Under the pieces are notes generated by a model, which saw only the letters and a list, made by a program, of their open reading frames with translations, did no database searches and had not been told where the DNA came from. From Sphingomonas sp. IC-56 (GTDB taxonomy: Bacteria > Pseudomonadota > Alphaproteobacteria > Sphingomonadales > Sphingomonadaceae), in assembly GCF_021043375.1 (NCBI RefSeq), contig NZ_JAJNDV010000005.1:1-64000 (forward strand): a stretch of 64,000 nucleotides of DNA, given 5' to 3'. Position 1 is the stretch's first letter. Each line of letters starts with the position of its first letter. Positions 53,306 through 61,759 of the stretch are shown in pieces. A program made the position numbers and the translations under genes.

Positions 53306-54636
53306 GTTCGGGCGGCGACGGGCCCCGCTCGCCGCTGTTCCTGCGCATCTTCCTGTTCATGCTGCTGTGCGTCGGCGTGGTGCAGCTGATGAACCTGGTG
53401 CTGGTGGTCGCCGCGGAGACCCCCGACCAGAAGCTTTATACCATCGGCCAGATCGCCGATGCGGTGACGGGGCAGGGCAGCGCGCCGGAGGAACTCAGCG
53501 TTTCGCCGGCAACCAAGGTGCCATCGGTGCCCCCCAATTTGCGCGGCGAGCGGCTGGGCCTGGCGCTGGCCATGGCGTTGGGCACGAACGCCGCGCGCAT
53601 TCGCTTCGATTTCCCGACCGGCGTTCTGGGCCGTCAACCGGTGTATGAACGGCGCAACGTGCCGCGCGCATTGCCCTTTTCCAGCCCGGAGGCTGCACGG
53701 TCGGTGTTCGTATTCGGCAGCTTTCGCCTGTGGGTGCAGGGCGAGGATGGCCGCTGGACCCGCATCGAGCCCGCCGGCATTGTCGAGCCATGGCGGTGGT
53801 ACGGCGTGCTGTGGCTGATCGCATCGGTGCTGGCGGTGGCGCCGTTCGCCTGGGCACTGGCGCACCGCATCGCCAAGCCGTTCGGCGCGTTTGCAGCCGC
53901 GGCCGAGCGGCTGGGGCGCAATCCTCAGGCCCTCCCGCTGGCGCTGAGCGGCCCGAGCGAGATCGTGGAAGCGGCCGCCGCGTTCAACCAGATGCAGGCG
54001 CGGCTCAACCGCTATGTCGACGATCGCACGACCGTGATCGGCGCGCTGGCGCATGACCTGCGCACGCCGCTGATGCGCATGGCACTGCGGCTCGAAGCGG
54101 CGCCGGACCCGGTGCGACGTGCCTGCGAAAGCGACATCCGCGACATGCAGGCGTTGATCACGTCCACCGTCGCTTATGTCCGCGAAACCGGTCAGCCCGC
54201 TACGCGCCGGCGGCTCGATCTTCGCTCGCTGGCCGAAACGGTGATCGACGATCTGAGCGATCGTGGCGAGCCCGTGGTGCTGCAGCCCGGCGAGCCGGTG
54301 GTGATCGAAGGCGATCCTGCCACGCTGAAGGCGATGATCGTCAATTTGGTGTCCAACGCGCTGAAATATGCCGGCAGCGCGCAGGTGTCGCTGGAATGCA
54401 GCGGCGACGAAGTGTCCGTCACGGTGCGGGATCATGGCCCGGGCATTCCCGACGCTGATATCGACCATGTGTTCGAGCCGTTCTTTCGCGGGGAGCGCTC
54501 GCGCAACCGCGACACCGGCGGGATCGGACTGGGGCTGGCCAGCGCCCGCGCTGTCGCGCGAGCCCATGGCGGCGACATCAGCGTGGAAAATCTGGCCGAT
54601 GGCGGGCTTTGCGCACGGGTGACCTTGCCGGTTTGA
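53302..54636 (+). CDS. Sensor histidine kinase, partner of the OmpR regulator
   Basis: A 444-residue membrane kinase. Membrane segments at about 12-36 (LFLRIFLFMLLCVGVVQLM) and 165-186 enclose a periplasmic sensor domain. HAMP follows, then HisKA with the phospho-His in GALAHDLRTPLMRMA (near 250) and the ATPase domain with NLVSNALKYAGSAQV, RDHGPGIPDADIDHVFEPFF and GGIGLGLASARAVARAHGG. GTG 53302 overlaps the regulator stop. Confidence 0.94.
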   Translation: MSSGGDGPRSPLFLRIFLFMLLCVGVVQLMNLVLVVAAETPDQKLYTIGQIADAVTGQGSAPEELSVSPATKVPSVPPNLRGERLGLALAMALGTNAARIRFDFPTGVLGRQPVYERRNVPRALPFSSPEAARSVFVFGSFRLWVQGEDGRWTRIEPAGIVEPWRWYGVLWLIASVLAVAPFAWALAHRIAKPFGAFAAAAERLGRNPQALPLALSGPSEIVEAAAAFNQMQARLNRYVDDRTTVIGALAHDLRTPLMRMALRLEAAPDPVRRACESDIRDMQALITSTVAYVRETGQPATRRRLDLRSLAETVIDDLSDRGEPVVLQPGEPVVIEGDPATLKAMIVNLVSNALKYAGSAQVSLECSGDEVSVTVRDHGPGIPDADIDHVFEPFFRGERSRNRDTGGIGLGLASARAVARAHGGDISVENLADGGLCARVTLPV

Positions 54637-54681
54637 GCAACTGCCGCGAAGATGCGGCAAACGAGAACCCAAGGAGAGACC

Positions 54682-55692
54682 ATGCACCTTTCTCGCCGCG
54701 CCTGCCTTGCAGCGGCTGCCGCCCTTCCGCTCGCGGCACGGGCGCACGCATACGCGCCGCAAGCGCCCGCGGTGCAGCGCTTCGATCCCGAGCTTGACCG
54801 CATCCTGGCGACCGACGCCAAGGTCGAGGTAATCGCCAGCGGCTACCGCTGGACCGAAGGGCCGGTCTGGGTGCGCGACGGCGGCTATCTGTTGTTTTCC
54901 GACGTGCCGGCCAATATCGTGCATCGCTGGCAGCCGGGGAGGGGCGCGGCGCCGTTCCTTCAGCCCTCGGGGTTGGTTGGGCCGATCCCGGCGGCGATCC
55001 GGGAAGCGGGGGCCAACGGGCTGGCGATCGACGCGCAGGGGCGGCTGGTGATGGCCGATAGCGGCACCCGCGCGATCGCGCGCGTCGACCTGAAGACCAA
55101 GCGCAAGACGATCCTGGCCGACCGCTATGCAGGCAAGCGCTTCAACAGCTGTAACGATGTGGTGATCGCGCGTTCGGGCGCGATCTACTTCACCGATCCG
55201 CCCTATGGTCTGGCCGAGGGCGACACTTCGCCGCTCAAGGAGATGAAGGCGAACGGCGTGTACCGGCTGGCGACCGATGGGCGGGTGACCCAGCTCGACG
55301 GGAGCCTGACGCGGCCGAACGGCATTGGCCTCTCGCCCGACGAGCGCACGCTGTATGTCGCGCAATCCGACGAGCAGCGCCCGGTGCTGCTGGCCTATCC
55401 GCTCGACGCGCAGGGCAGGGCGAGCCCGCCGCGGGTGCTGGTGGATTTCCGACAGGACGTGGTCGCCGGGCTGCCGGGGCTGCCCGATGGCATGGAAGTG
55501 GCGGCGAGCGGGCACCTGTTCGCCAGCGGTCCTGGTGGCATCCATGTGCTCGCGCCCGATGGGCGGCGGCTGGGGCTGATCTCCACGGGCAAGGCAGCGG
55601 CCAATTGCAACTTCGGCGAGGATGGGCGCACGCTGTTCATCACCTCCAGCGACAGCGTGGTGCGCGTGCGGCTGAAGCTGTCGGGCTGGTGA
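54682..55692 (+). CDS. SMP-30/gluconolactonase-family protein
   Basis: A 336-residue beta-propeller. The N-terminal MHLSRRACLAAAAALPLAAR has a twin-arginine-like SRRACLA followed by a hydrophobic stretch, so Tat or Sec export is likely. Calcium-binding residues are suggested by SGYRWTEGPVWVRDG (Glu), SCNDVVIARSG (Asn-Asp) and GLPDGMEVAASG (Asp). It probably hydrolyses sugar lactones such as gluconolactone. AAGGAGAG lies 7 nt before ATG 54682. Confidence 0.9.
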   Translation: MHLSRRACLAAAAALPLAARAHAYAPQAPAVQRFDPELDRILATDAKVEVIASGYRWTEGPVWVRDGGYLLFSDVPANIVHRWQPGRGAAPFLQPSGLVGPIPAAIREAGANGLAIDAQGRLVMADSGTRAIARVDLKTKRKTILADRYAGKRFNSCNDVVIARSGAIYFTDPPYGLAEGDTSPLKEMKANGVYRLATDGRVTQLDGSLTRPNGIGLSPDERTLYVAQSDEQRPVLLAYPLDAQGRASPPRVLVDFRQDVVAGLPGLPDGMEVAASGHLFASGPGGIHVLAPDGRRLGLISTGKAAANCNFGEDGRTLFITSSDSVVRVRLKLSGW

Positions 55693-55754
55693 TCCGCACG
55701 GCCACGGTGCCGGGGCGTGTTCCCTCCGCGCCGCTGCGACCCTAGATGGGGTGG

Positions 55755-56492
55755 ATGGCCGACGAGACACCGATCCCTGCCGCGACGCTGATCGTGATGC
55801 GCGACGTGGCGGATGGCGCGCCCGAGTTGTTGATGGTGGAGCGGGCGCGGGGACTGGTGTTCGCTGGCGGCGCGCTGGTGTTTCCTGGCGGGCGCATTGA
55901 TCCGGGTGACCGCGCTCTGGCTGCCGCGATGGAGGGAGAGGGCGAGGAACTGGCCGCGCGCATCGCCGCCGTTCGCGAGACGCTGGAGGAGGCAGGGATC
56001 GCGGTGGGGCTCGACCTGCCAGCGCGGGATGTCGTGCAGGTGCGCACACGGCTGCATGCCGGGGTGCCGCTTGGCGAAGAGCATAGGGCGGCGTTGCGGC
56101 TCGACGCGCTGGTGCCCTTTGCCCGCTGGCTGCCTCGAAACGTGCCGCACCGCATCTTCGACACGCGCTTCTATCTGGCGCGCGCGCCCGAGCATGCCGC
56201 GCCGGTGGTCGATGGGACTGAGACGGTGCGGGCGTTCTGGGCGAGCGCGGCGCAGGTGCTTGCCGCGGCGGACGCGGGAGAGGCGACGCTGATCTTTCCC
56301 ACCCGCCGTAACCTGGAGCGGCTGGCGCGGTTCGCTTCGTTCGAGGAGGCGGTCGCCGACGCGCGCGCGCACCCCGTCCGCACGATCACGCCCTGGATCG
56401 AGGCGCGCGACGATGGGGAGCATCTCTGCATCCCGGCGGACGCGGGCTACCCGGTGACCTCGGAACGGCTCGACCAGGCAGTGCGCGCATGA
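55755..56492 (+). CDS. Nudix hydrolase
   Basis: A 245-residue Nudix protein. The Nudix box is split by a long insertion: GGRIDPGDR, then about 15 residues, then RETLEEAGIAVGL, giving the Glu-x-x-Glu-Glu metal site. This resembles the larger CoA-diphosphatase/NUDT19-type proteins. Substrate unknown. ATG 55755 is preferred over 55746. It overlaps the extensin-like gene by ATGA. Confidence 0.88.
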   Translation: MADETPIPAATLIVMRDVADGAPELLMVERARGLVFAGGALVFPGGRIDPGDRALAAAMEGEGEELAARIAAVRETLEEAGIAVGLDLPARDVVQVRTRLHAGVPLGEEHRAALRLDALVPFARWLPRNVPHRIFDTRFYLARAPEHAAPVVDGTETVRAFWASAAQVLAAADAGEATLIFPTRRNLERLARFASFEEAVADARAHPVRTITPWIEARDDGEHLCIPADAGYPVTSERLDQAVRA

Positions 56493-57220
56493 GCGTGGTG
56501 CGGCGGCTGCTGCGGACGCTGGTCGTGCTGGGCGTGCTGCTGGGCATTGCCTTTTCGCTCTACGCCCTGCTGCGCAATCGGCCGCAGGATGTGCCGTGGA
56601 CGCGGCTGGACCTGGGCGAGCCGATCGGCGCGTTTACCGGACGCAAGCTGGCGGCACTTGCCGGAAAATCGGGCGAATGCCGGGCGCTGCTCCATGCCGC
56701 CGGGGTGCGCTATATCCGGCTGCCGGCGGTGCGCGGGGGTGAGCGTTGCGGCTATACCGACGCGGTGCGCTTCCAGCCCGGCGGGGCGCAGGCGATCGAA
56801 TACAGCCCGGCGCGGTTGGGGACCAGCTGCCCGGTCGCGGCAGGACTCGCGAAATGGGAATGGGACATCGTCCAGCCCGCCGCCCAGCGCCTGTTCGGCG
56901 CGCGGGTGGAAACGATCGAGCATTTCGGCAGCTATTCGTGCCGGCGCATCTATGGCCGCACCTCGGGCGACTGGAGCGAGCATGCCAGCGCCAACGCCGT
57001 CGACATCGCCGCTTTCCGCCTGTCGGACGGTACGCGGATTAGCGTGGTGAAGGACTGGAAGGGCGGGGGCGACAAGGCCGCGTTCCTGCGCGACGTGCGC
57101 ACCGGCGGGTGCAAGCTGTTCGCCACCGTGCTGTCGCCCGATTACAACGCGGCGCACCACGACCACCTGCATCTCGACCAGGCAAGCCGGGGCGAGATGG
57201 GGTGGCGGGTCTGCCGCTGA
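56489..57220 (+). CDS. Extensin-like C-terminal domain protein
   Basis: A 243-residue membrane-anchored protein: a hydrophobic segment at about 8-26 (LLRTLVVLGVLLGIAFSLYA), then the extensin_C domain with EHFGSYSCRRIYGR, SEHASANAVDIAAFRLSDG and the C-terminal HHDHLHLDQA. The last motif and the His/Asp positions resemble M15-type D-Ala-D-Ala carboxypeptidases, so peptidoglycan cleavage is plausible but not shown. Two cysteine pairs (RCGY, CRR) suggest a periplasmic location. Confidence 0.88.
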   Translation: MSVVRRLLRTLVVLGVLLGIAFSLYALLRNRPQDVPWTRLDLGEPIGAFTGRKLAALAGKSGECRALLHAAGVRYIRLPAVRGGERCGYTDAVRFQPGGAQAIEYSPARLGTSCPVAAGLAKWEWDIVQPAAQRLFGARVETIEHFGSYSCRRIYGRTSGDWSEHASANAVDIAAFRLSDGTRISVVKDWKGGGDKAAFLRDVRTGGCKLFATVLSPDYNAAHHDHLHLDQASRGEMGWRVCR

Positions 57221-57229
57221 GACGGCCGA

Positions 57230-57781
57230 TCAGTTGGGCAGGGCGGCCGCGTCGACCTTTTCCACCCATTGCGGGAAGAAGGCGGGCTGGCGGTTCGACC
57301 AGCCCGACGCAGTGGCCGCGGCTTCGCTGATCGACTGCAGCAGCTTGCGCCGCAATTCCGGGTGCAGGCTGGGCAGCGCCGCTGCCGCGCAAAAGGCGGA
57401 GGGAAGGAACGGCCGCACCTCCGCACCCACCAGCCGCTCGTACAGGAAGCGATAGGCCGAGAAGCTGGTGATCCGGCCCTGGCCGAGGTCGAACGCAGTC
57501 AGCGTAGAGAGCGGCGCCAGGAATGGCTCCAGCGCGTCAAGGTCCGCTTCTTCGGGCAGCAGCGCGCGGATGTCGTCCAGCCGATCGTACATGCGGGCCT
57601 GGGCGCGGATGCTGGCAGCCTCGACTACGTCGCGCGACCAGCGTTCCAGCGCATCCTGCCGCTCCAGCCCGATATCCAGCGAGCGGCGGATATAGCGCTG
57701 CGTCGCTGCGCTGAACCCTGCGAATTCCTTCATCTCGGCCAGCGTCATCGCGCCTTGGGCCGGCTTCATCCTTGATGCCAT
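57230..57781 (-). CDS. Hypothetical alpha-helical protein
   Basis: A 183-residue mostly helical protein with no recognised family. Residues 15-130 are rich in helix-favouring residues (LAEMKEFAGFSAATQRYIRR then SLDIGLERQDALERW). The C-terminal half includes LSTLTAFDLGQGRITSF and an aromatic tail (WSNRQPAFFPQW). GGGAG is 7 nt before ATG 57781. It is 9 nt from, and convergent with, the extensin-like gene. Confidence 0.65.
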   Translation of the reverse strand: MASRMKPAQGAMTLAEMKEFAGFSAATQRYIRRSLDIGLERQDALERWSRDVVEAASIRAQARMYDRLDDIRALLPEEADLDALEPFLAPLSTLTAFDLGQGRITSFSAYRFLYERLVGAEVRPFLPSAFCAAAALPSLHPELRRKLLQSISEAAATASGWSNRQPAFFPQWVEKVDAAALPN

Positions 57782-57856
57782 CGTCTCACTCCCACCCCGG
57801 TCGATTCCCCTTCACGAGCATCCTGCGCCGCTTTGGTTAACGCGACGCTTAAGCTT

Positions 57857-58113
57857 GCGTTGGCCCCTGTTCATTTGGAGCCTAGAAGCTGCTGCGCTGC
57901 AACATGATTCGCGACGCGTGACGCACACAGGGGCAAAATGTCCCTACACCCCCGCTTCTGCGCAACATTGCTGCGCCGCGCTATTCCGGAAAAGCGCTGA
58001 GGCGGAATTCCGCGCTGCCTCCGGGCTTCTACAGGGTTCCGTCAGTTCATCGGTTCGACCCAACGGCTCATCGGATCGGCGAGCTGCAGGGGTGTACCGC
58101 CGTCCTATGATTT
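57857..58113. promoter_or_regulatory. Non-coding leader region before the CHAP gene
   Basis: The 374 nt between 57782 and 58155 hold no convincing gene. GCGGAATTCCGC at 58002-58013 is a perfect 12-bp palindrome, with a second palindrome TTCCGGAA just upstream. TATGAT (58106-58111) resembles a -10 box without a good -35. Function of the palindromes is unknown. Confidence 0.35.
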
Positions 58114-58155
58114 GTGTAGCAACACTCCAACAACGCTTCCTGACCGGGGGGTCAC

Positions 58156-58728
58156 ATGAATTTCCGAGTTTTTGCAGCGCGTTTCGCGCTGACGGCGGCT
58201 TTCGCCCTGATGACTGTGATCCCGGCCCAGGCAAAGGGCGGTGTCCTTCAGTGCGTGCCGTTCGCCCGCCAAGTTTCCGGCGTGGATATCCGCGGCAACG
58301 CATGGACCTGGTGGAGCCAGGCTGCCGGCCGCTATGCCCGCGGCAACACGCCCAAGGCTGGTTCGGTGATGTCGTTCCAGAAGACCGGCAAGATGCCCTA
58401 TGGCCATGTCGCCATGGTGTCGAAGGTGGTGAGCGACCGCGAAGTGCTGCTGACCCACGCCAACTGGTCGACCCGCGGCGGGATCGAGCGCAACGTGCGC
58501 GCGATCGACGTGTCGGCGGCAGGCGACTGGAGCCAGGTGCGCGTGTGGTACGCGTCCGTCGGCGGTCTCGGCACCTCGAGCTACCCGGTCAACGGCTTCA
58601 TCTATGCCGATGGCGCGCCGGAAGCCGAACTGCCCGCTACCCAGATCGCCAAGAAGTCCGACAAGATCCAGATGGCGTCGCTCAACCTCGACCTGAGCGA
58701 CCTGAAGGCAACCGGCGTCGCCAACTAA
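58156..58728 (+). CDS. Secreted CHAP-domain amidase
   Basis: A 190-residue exported peptidase. Signal peptide 1-26 (ends AQA). The CHAP domain has C33 in GGVLQCVPFARQ and H84 in MPYGHVAMVSKV, the catalytic pair of cysteine amidohydrolases that cut peptidoglycan amide bonds. WTWWSQAAGRYARG and THANWSTRGG are further family features. A non-conserved tail follows residue 150. GGGGGG lies upstream of ATG 58156. Confidence 0.92.
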   Translation: MNFRVFAARFALTAAFALMTVIPAQAKGGVLQCVPFARQVSGVDIRGNAWTWWSQAAGRYARGNTPKAGSVMSFQKTGKMPYGHVAMVSKVVSDREVLLTHANWSTRGGIERNVRAIDVSAAGDWSQVRVWYASVGGLGTSSYPVNGFIYADGAPEAELPATQIAKKSDKIQMASLNLDLSDLKATGVAN

Positions 58729-58734
58729 GCGGCG

Positions 58735-59214
58735 TCAGGCGGCGCCTGGCCTGAACGTCATCGCCACGCCATTCATGCAATAGCGCTTGCCCGTGGGGCG
58801 CGGGCCATCGTCAAAGACATGGCCCAGATGCCCGCCGCAGCGGCGGCACAGCACTTCGGTGCGCAACATCCCCAGGGTTCGATCGCTTTTGGTCGCCACG
58901 GCGTTGCCGAGCGGCTGGTAGAAGCTGGGCCAGCCGGTGTTGCTTTCGAACTTCGTCCGCGACGAGAAGAGCGGCAAGCTGCAACCCGCGCAGGCAAAGG
59001 TGCCGGCGCGATGCTCCTTGTTGAGCGGGCTGGAATAAGGCCGCTCGGTACCTTCCCTGCGCAGCACGTTGTAGGCGGCGGGCGACAGCCGCTTGCGCCA
59101 TTCGGCATCGGTGAGGGTGAAGGGAAACCGCTGCGCCGCTTCGGCGCCGCCACAGGCTGCGGTCAGCGCGCCGAGGGTGGTAGCGGCGAGGAAGGTGCGG
59201 CGGGTGGTTTGCAT
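58735..59214 (-). CDS. msrB: Exported peptide-methionine (R)-S-oxide reductase
   Basis: A 159-residue MsrB. The zinc cysteines are C75/C78 (FACAGCSLP) and C123/C126 (VLCRRCGGHLGH), and the catalytic cysteine is C146 in GKRYCMNG. The N-terminus TTRRTFLAATTLGAL is a twin-arginine signal, and LTAAC at C21 resembles a lipobox, so it may be a Tat-exported lipoprotein repairing oxidised envelope proteins. Convergent with the CHAP gene (stops 6 nt apart). Confidence 0.93.
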   Translation of the reverse strand: MQTTRRTFLAATTLGALTAACGGAEAAQRFPFTLTDAEWRKRLSPAAYNVLRREGTERPYSSPLNKEHRAGTFACAGCSLPLFSSRTKFESNTGWPSFYQPLGNAVATKSDRTLGMLRTEVLCRRCGGHLGHVFDDGPRPTGKRYCMNGVAMTFRPGAA

Positions 59215-59239
59215 GAGATGTATGTAGGAAGGGGAGGGT

Positions 59240-59577
59240 TTGTTTAAATCCTCCCTCGGAGGCTAGTAAGCCGCTCCCGTCTTAGATCCTCCCCCGGAGG
59301 GGGAGGGGGACCAGCGAAGCTGGTGGAGGGGTAGGCGCCGCGAGCTTTGTACAATGAGGAGAATACCCCTCCACCACCAGCTTCGCTGGCGGTCCCCCTC
59401 CCCCTCCGGGGGAGGATCTGGGTGCAGTCGTCGCCTCGTCTTCCAAGTTCCCCGGCGAAGGCCGGGGCCCAGCTTCGGCGCGGTTTGAAGCGGTGGCACG
59501 CCATCGCGGCGTCATTGCGGCTGGGCCCCGGCCTTCGCCGGGGAACTGGTGGTGCGTGTATGCGCGCGTAGAAGGAG
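59240..59577. repeat. Dense dispersed-repeat region
   Basis: This gene-free stretch holds two inverted copies of the GATCCTCCCCCGGAGGGGG family (59285-59333 and 59363-59418) and two inverted copies of the 27-bp element (59447-59473 and 59520-59546, 46 nt apart). The two pairs could each fold into a large hairpin. They lie between msrB and the end of the ABC permease gene; I see no protein gene. Confidence 0.8.
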
Positions 59578-60801
59578 CTAGGCCGAAGCCGCCGCCGCCT
59601 TGCGCCGCTTCGGCCCACCCGACTTCAGCACCCCGCGCCGGAACAGGCGGGCCGCCACCGTCACCGTGATCCCCACCCACAGCGCCTGCCAGGCGAGCGC
59701 CAGCAGATGCGGCCACAGCTCGGGCGCATTGGCGGCGCGGGCGGCCATGGCGAGGGGGGAGCTGAACGGGAACACCTCCGCAAAGGTGGTGACCCAGCCG
59801 TCAGGATGACCTGCGGCGTAGGAAGCAAGGCCGAGCATGCCGAACTGGAACACCGTGATCGGCAGCGACAGCATCTGGATCTCGCGCTGGGTGCCGGCAA
59901 GCGCGCCCATGCCCAGGAACACTGCGCTTTGCAGCATGTATGCCATGGTGAAATAGGCGACGAACAGCAGTGCGAACACCGGGCCTACGGCCGTGCCGAT
60001 CTCCCCCACTTCCGCGGCGATGTCGCCGGGCAGGAATCGGGGAATGTTGGCGACCAGCGCCCCCCAGAAGCACACGAACAGCAAAGCCGATCCGAACGCG
60101 CCGATCAGCTTGCCAAAGAACACGCTTTCGAGCGGCACCGCGGCGGCGAGCACTTCGATCACCTTGTTCGAGCGTTCCTCGGCCATCGCGCCGACCACCT
60201 GGCCCGAGAGCATCAGCGTCAGGAAGAAGATGCCGAACGCTGCGAAATAGGCCGCCTGGCTGCGCCCGCTGGTGGTCGTCTGGCCGCGCTGGACCACTTC
60301 CACCTGTGGCCGGCTCAGCACCGTGGTGCCCGCGCGCTGCGCGCGCACCACCTGTTCGGCGAGTTGCTGGAGATAGCCCGCTTCGACGTTGGCGGAGGCG
60401 GCGCGCAGGATGTGGGGGCGTTCGAACGCGCCATAGAGCACCGCGGCAACGTCGATGCGGTCGCTGGCGAGCAGCGCGCGCGCCTGTGCTGCGGGGTCGC
60501 CCGCGGGCATGTCGATGCGCAGTTCGGGGCGGGCGGAAGGATCGGTGAAGACGGTGCGCAGCTGCTTGTCGACTGCCTGGACGATCTGCGCCTCGCGCTG
60601 CGGCGCGATCACCACGATGCGCCGCTTGGCCTCGCCCCCGGTCGCGGCGGTGGTGGCGCTGAGGCTGCCGATCACGCCAAAACCGATCATCAGCAGCGGG
60701 CTCAGCAGGAACAACAGAAAGGTGGGGGTCAGCACCGTGGCGGTGAAGTCGCGTCGGGCGACAGTCAGCGCCTGTCGGGCGGCGCGGCGGAACTTGGTCA
60801 T
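59578..60801 (-). CDS. ABC-2 type permease (NatB-like)
   Basis: A 407-residue membrane component of a NatAB/CcmB-like ABC exporter: one N-terminal transmembrane segment (about 25-48), a large extracytoplasmic domain (50-180), then five helices from about 185 (FAAFGIFFLTLMLSGQVVGA, MAEERSNKVIEVLAAAVPLE) to 375. EERSNKVIEVL is the conserved ABC-2 motif. It may export sodium or another small substrate. ATGA overlap with the ATPase gene means coupled translation. Confidence 0.9.
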   Translation of the reverse strand: MTKFRRAARQALTVARRDFTATVLTPTFLLFLLSPLLMIGFGVIGSLSATTAATGGEAKRRIVVIAPQREAQIVQAVDKQLRTVFTDPSARPELRIDMPAGDPAAQARALLASDRIDVAAVLYGAFERPHILRAASANVEAGYLQQLAEQVVRAQRAGTTVLSRPQVEVVQRGQTTTSGRSQAAYFAAFGIFFLTLMLSGQVVGAMAEERSNKVIEVLAAAVPLESVFFGKLIGAFGSALLFVCFWGALVANIPRFLPGDIAAEVGEIGTAVGPVFALLFVAYFTMAYMLQSAVFLGMGALAGTQREIQMLSLPITVFQFGMLGLASYAAGHPDGWVTTFAEVFPFSSPLAMAARAANAPELWPHLLALAWQALWVGITVTVAARLFRRGVLKSGGPKRRKAAAASA

Positions 60802-61718
60802 GCCGCATGCTCCTTCAATGCGTCGCGCCCGACGATGCGCACGAACGCGTCGTGCAGGCTGGGCCGCTCGATCGACAGCCCGGAGATGCCGTGCCCCGCC
60901 TCGATCAGGCGGATCAGCAGTGCTTCGACTCCGTCGTTCGGCATGGTGAAGCGCCAGCCATCGCCGTCGCGCTCGGCGTCCTCGGGCAGCAGCGCGCGGG
61001 CCGCCTCGGCATGGTGGTGCGGCGTGTAATAGACCTTGAAGGGCAGGGTGGCGCGGGCTTCGTTTACGGTACCTTCGAACTGCACCTTGCCGCCGGCGAT
61101 GATCGACAGGCGGTCACACAGCCGCTCGGCATGCGCCATGACATGGGTGGAGAAGAGGATGGTGGCGCCGCGCTGCTGCTGGGCGCGGATCAGCTTTTCC
61201 AGCCGCTCCTGGTTGACGGGGTCGAGCCCGGAAAAGGGCTCGTCGAGCACGAGCAGATCGGGCTCGTGCACCACGGAACCCAGGAGCTGGACGAGCTGCG
61301 CCATGCCCTTGGACAGCTTGCGGATCTTATCGTCGGCGGCATGGCCGAGGCCGGCTGCGTCGAGCAGTTCGACTGCGCGCTTGCGGCCGATTTTCCAGGG
61401 CAGCCCGCGCAGTGCGCCCATAAAGGCGATCGCCTCGCGGCACTTCATGTTGGGATAAAGCCCGCGTTCCTCAGGCAGGTAGCCGACCCGGTCGCTCGCG
61501 TCGCGCGGACGATCATTGCCGAGCAGCATGCGCTCGCCTTCGTCCGGCTCGATGATGCCCAGCAGCATGCGCAGCGTCGTGGTCTTGCCCGCGCCGTTCG
61601 GCCCAAGCACGCCGTAGATCAGCCCCTGGGGCACGGCGATCCCGACGCCGTCAACGGCAGGCCGGTCGCCGAAGCGCTTCACGAGGTTGGCGGCGCTTAC
61701 CGCCAGTCCGCTGCTCAA
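60798..61718 (-). CDS. ABC transporter ATPase (NatA-like)
   Basis: A 306-residue ATPase. Walker A GPNGAGKTTTLRM, signature LSKGMAQLVQLLG, Walker B LLVLDEPFSGLDPVNQ and H-loop STHVMAHAERLCD are all intact. The C-terminal part (about 225-305) is the extension typical of NatA/DrrA-like proteins. TTG 61718 is chosen because GGGGGA lies 6 nt upstream; the longer frame begins at 61778. First gene of the operon with the permease. Divergent from queG. Confidence 0.93.
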   Translation of the reverse strand: MSSGLAVSAANLVKRFGDRPAVDGVGIAVPQGLIYGVLGPNGAGKTTTLRMLLGIIEPDEGERMLLGNDRPRDASDRVGYLPEERGLYPNMKCREAIAFMGALRGLPWKIGRKRAVELLDAAGLGHAADDKIRKLSKGMAQLVQLLGSVVHEPDLLVLDEPFSGLDPVNQERLEKLIRAQQQRGATILFSTHVMAHAERLCDRLSIIAGGKVQFEGTVNEARATLPFKVYYTPHHHAEAARALLPEDAERDGDGWRFTMPNDGVEALLIRLIEAGHGISGLSIERPSLHDAFVRIVGRDALKEHAA

Positions 61719-61759
61719 TGTGGGTCCCCCGTTTGCTGGCTGTGTGGTAGCGGGCCGAT

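Noticed and set aside
53272..56049. 925-codon open frame on the minus strand
   Set aside because: It runs opposite the two-component, SMP-30 and Nudix genes, has Arg/His/Gln-rich composition and no domain. It is a product of GC-rich codon bias.
57837..57858. Possible CtrA-type site (TTAA..TTAA) upstream of the CHAP gene
   Set aside because: Spacing is 8 nt rather than the consensus 7, and there is no flanking match; too weak.
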